Below the pieces are notes generated by a model. The model worked only from the letters and a program-made list of their open reading frames with translations. It ran no database searches and was not told the origin of the DNA. Shown here one piece after another: positions 61,698 through 64,000 of a DNA stretch of 64,000 nucleotides. The translations under genes and the position numbers were made by a program. This stretch comes from Anaerobacterium chartisolvens (lineage in GTDB: Bacteria; Bacillota; Clostridia; Acetivibrionales; DSM-27016): NCBI RefSeq assembly GCF_003337415.1, contig NZ_QPJT01000012.1:1-64000 (forward strand), read 5' to 3'. Numbering within the stretch: the first letter of the stretch is position 1; every line of letters starts with the position of its first letter.

Positions 61698-61914
61698 TAT
61701 ATAAATTAGGGTACAAACTATCTAATAAAGAATGTAAAATAATTTCTGGAAGAATAATTTCCCCGGGATGCGTAACCGCGCTACAATTTAGGCTAACTAA
61801 AGTCATAAGCGTCTTCTACAGATATACATGCTTATGTAGTTAGAGTAGAAATTATTCTGGAGGATATTATTTTACATCCTCCGTTATCCGATATGCAAAA
61901 GCCTAAATTATATA
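61698..61914 (-). repeat. R2 element, copy b; supplies the yhaO stop codon
   Basis: A 217-bp copy in minus orientation between the two nuclease genes. Its end TATATAATTTAGGC encodes the last residues and the TAG stop of the phosphoesterase gene. Inverted arms and the internal CTACA...TGTAG hairpin are kept. Confidence 0.85.
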
Positions 61915-63081
61915 GTCAATATCCACCCTGCCCTTTTCCAGTGCTTCAAGGCCATAATGCATGGCCTTGTGCAAAAGCTCTCTGTCATGGTTCCCTTGAG
62001 CTTGATCCATCAGCTTAAGAACCTTACGCACAAACAGCCCTCTAAGTCCCGGCTCGTTTATTATTTCATCTATATTATAATCCGTGCCTGCCTCATTCGC
62101 CAGCTTTAAAAAAAACAGCTTATCCCTAAAATAGTTTTCTATAAGCTCTGCCTTAACCCACTTAAAGTCTCCGGCGGATCCTCTTATCGTTACGGAATAC
62201 AATCCGTCGGCAGGCTTTTTTCCACCGGGCCTTCCGGCAGGGCACAGGCATATTGCATCCTCAATTTTTGATATCACCTGCTGCTCGCTGCAACACCCTC
62301 CTATATTGATGTCCTTTTGTTCATAAAACCTTTTCCCAAGCGTCAGAAACCTCAAATCTAGCTTACTTGACTTTTCATTGTCCTTGTATATACTGCCCAT
62401 AAAAGCCCCATGCTCTCCCGGCTCATCGAACCCAAGCGCTTCAGGGCTTCCGGGATTGTATACCACTCCATATCCCCCTATATCCTCTATCCTGTTGTGG
62501 AAATGTCCAAGAGCTATATAGTCCATATTTAATGCCGCCAGCTCATTTCCCGACATTGGATTATATACGGAGGCTTTAAAATTCATATCCACAGTTCCAT
62601 GAGTTAGAAGAATGTTTATACAGCCTTCATCCACAGGCGCTATTCCTGAAATCAGTGTCCGTTCCTCATAAAAGCTGCCAAAGCCCGCACCATATATACA
62701 CACTCCCATATCATCAAGCTTTATGCAGCAGCTTTCTCCCGCCAATATATGCACATTATCGCTCCACTTAAATTTTTCATAGTAACAGCCGGGTATATAA
62801 GGATCATGGTTGCCCGGTGCTATAAAAACCTTTATATGCTTTATACTGCTAAAAGCATCATTAATAAGCTCTACAGTGGATTTTTTTACATAATTATGCT
62901 CGTAGAGATCCCCGCTTACCAGCAGTATGTCGACATTCTCATCCCTTGCCGCGTCAATTATCCTTTTAAATACTTCTTTTAAATCCCTCTGCCTTAATTG
63001 CACTTTTTCATAGCTTGCCAAAGAAGTAAACGGAGCGTCAAGATGCATGTCCGCACAATGAAGAAATTTTACACTTTTCAC
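61903..63081 (-). CDS. YhaO/SbcD-like DNA repair exonuclease (metallophosphoesterase)
   Basis: 392 residues from a GTG start. Metal motifs: CADMHLDAPF (D11, H13), LVSGDLYEHNYV near 56, APGNHDPY near 91, LLTHGTVD and ALGHFHNRIED. These are the five calcineurin-like motifs of SbcD/Mre11-type nucleases. It is co-transcribed with the YhaN-like ATPase across an R2 repeat. The last few codons are inside the repeat, so the C-terminus (DYII) may differ from relatives. Confidence 0.87.
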   Translation of the reverse strand: MKSVKFLHCADMHLDAPFTSLASYEKVQLRQRDLKEVFKRIIDAARDENVDILLVSGDLYEHNYVKKSTVELINDAFSSIKHIKVFIAPGNHDPYIPGCYYEKFKWSDNVHILAGESCCIKLDDMGVCIYGAGFGSFYEERTLISGIAPVDEGCINILLTHGTVDMNFKASVYNPMSGNELAALNMDYIALGHFHNRIEDIGGYGVVYNPGSPEALGFDEPGEHGAFMGSIYKDNEKSSKLDLRFLTLGKRFYEQKDINIGGCCSEQQVISKIEDAICLCPAGRPGGKKPADGLYSVTIRGSAGDFKWVKAELIENYFRDKLFFLKLANEAGTDYNIDEIINEPGLRGLFVRKVLKLMDQAQGNHDRELLHKAMHYGLEALEKGRVDIDYII

Positions 63082-63208
63082 CCCTAGAAACCACCCCCTG
63101 CCGACATTTTAATATTAAAGAGGCTCCTCACAAAACATAATGCATCCGGCACCTGTTTTGCGGCAGCCCCTTAAATCGCCTGATATTTTTCAATACTGCC
63201 TTGTTATT

Positions 63209-63429
63209 TATATAAATTAGGATGCAAACTATCTAAAAAGAATGTAAAATAATTTCCGGAAGGATAATTTCCCCGGAATGCGTAACCGCGCTACAATTTA
63301 GGCTAACTAAAGTCACAAGCGTCTTCTACAGGTATACATGCTTCTGTAGTTAGAGTAGAAATTATTCTGGAGGATATTATTTTACATCCTCCGTTATCCC
63401 ATATCATATGCAAAAGCCTAAATTATTTA
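63209..63429 (-). repeat. R2 element, copy c; end overlaps a stop codon
   Basis: About 221 bp in minus orientation. The end TAAATAATTTAGGC contains the TAA stop of the partial gene at the right edge. The internal CTACAG/CTGTAG hairpin is perfect here. It lies between that gene and yhaO and fills most of the 345-nt gap. Confidence 0.85.
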
Positions 63430-64000
63430 GAACAATGCTAAAAACTCCTGAAGGTTATTAAAGTCCTTTCCCAGAACCATCTTCCTTACTGCAATATCCT
63501 CAGTGCCCGTTATCAGCTCTATTTTTTGATCGGCATCCAATTCGTACATATTAATTATAAAAATATTGTTTTGCGTAAAGGGATATACATTCCTGAAGCT
63601 GCCTTTCAGCCTGTCAATTATGGCATTATCCTTAAAAAGAAGATCTCTTTTATCACATATATAAAATACCTCAAGCTTGTTTAACACCTCAAAGGTCTCT
63701 TCTATTGCTTCCGTTAAGTCTTTCTTAAATAGCTCGGTATAATTAGGCAGTAAAAACTTCTTTTGAGCCTCAATTGTAAACAGGTTGCTTATAGCTGGTG
63801 CAATATGTCCCGCAACAGTCTCGAGAGTAATCATGTTTTCGGTATCATCAATAGCGGTATTTTTGTATTTAAATACAATTAGCACTCCCAAAACCTCAAT
63901 CTCTACCCTGTCTATATATATAGGGAAAATTACTATTCCCGGACTTACATCTATATCGGATGCAAGCTTCTCTCCCATATAATCAAAAACCGCAGCTTCA
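63427..64000 (-). CDS. GAF-domain-like protein, C-terminal part
   Basis: The gene enters from the right edge; about 190 residues are visible with no start inside the window, since the frame stays open upstream of the ATG at 63978. The visible part has a GAF-like segment (IVIFPIYIDRVEIEVLGVLIVFKY-type strands, then NMITLETVAGHIAPAISNLF), followed by a charged helical region. A signalling or sensing role is possible. It is upstream of the yhaO/yhaN pair on the same strand. Confidence 0.55.
   Translation of the reverse strand, partial: EAAVFDYMGEKLASDIDVSPGIVIFPIYIDRVEIEVLGVLIVFKYKNTAIDDTENMITLETVAGHIAPAISNLFTIEAQKKFLLPNYTELFKKDLTEAIEETFEVLNKLEVFYICDKRDLLFKDNAIIDRLKGSFRNVYPFTQNNIFIINMYELDADQKIELITGTEDIAVRKMVLGKDFNNLQEFLALF

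Overview
The window looks like chromosomal DNA of an anaerobic, spore-forming Firmicute of the class Clostridia. The evidence is a germination pair (sleB/ypeB), a dnaD/dnaC-type helicase-loading pair, AT-rich intergenic DNA, frequent GTG and TTG starts behind strong GGAGG-type ribosome binding sites, CUT1 sugar transporters with YesM/YesN two-component regulators, and butyrate-kinase metabolism. The species cannot be fixed from the sequence alone.

Layout. (1) 1-4.7 kb: the start of a CoA-transferase subunit and a CUT1 sugar ABC transporter (two permeases and a lipoprotein). (2) 4.7-10.7 kb: a redox operon with a fumarate-reductase-like flavoprotein, an iron-sulfur flavoprotein, a nitroreductase, a NuoG/GltD-like electron-transfer fusion and a NuoF C-terminal stub. 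(3) 11.3-18.9 kb: a PucR-type activator, an orphan binding lipoprotein with its YesM kinase and YesN regulator, and an AraC regulator. (4) 19.0-29.6 kb: a long catabolic run: acyl carrier protein, CocE-like hydrolase, AcpS, phosphotransacetylase, butyrate kinase, three TIM-barrel isomerases, a VOC protein and a Gfo/Idh/MocA dehydrogenase. A second PucR protein, an MFS exporter and another AraC regulator follow. (5) 33.8-36.9 kb: a second, paralogous isomerase/isomerase/dehydrogenase module. (6) 37.4-43.7 kb: a complete Dpp/Opp-type transporter with a SnoaL-like protein. (7) 44.2-51.6 kb: a LacI-controlled operon (dehydrogenase, isomerase, dehydrogenase, MATE exporter, then two proteins that look like the beta and alpha subunits of C-glycoside deglycosidase). 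(8) 51.8-64 kb: housekeeping genes: tRNA-Arg, corA with an unusual leader, dnaD, dnaC, a CPBP protease, ypeB, sleB and the yhaO/yhaN nuclease pair.

How it may work together (inference). The accessory part reads as a glycoside-catabolism island. ABC systems import the substrate, Gfo/Idh/MocA enzymes oxidise the sugar, TIM-barrel isomerase/lyase-fold enzymes (including the C-glycosidase pair) release the aglycone, and flavin reductases may dispose of electrons on it. Acyl groups may be turned into acyl phosphates for ATP. Four operons share the same roughly 43-bp box directly upstream of near-consensus promoters, always with 17-bp spacing, which suggests one regulon.

The island is also full of small repeats: seven copies of a 203-207 bp long inverted-repeat element (R1), three copies of a 216-221 bp element (R2) and one GGTAGGGGCAGACC-type repeat (R3). 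The central hairpin of R1 exists in three versions with matched changes on both arms. Several copies abut or overlap stop codons. The best-supported new regulatory candidate is the corA leader: a promoter, a 31-codon reading frame starting MESEP, and two mutually exclusive hairpins, one of which covers the corA ribosome binding site.
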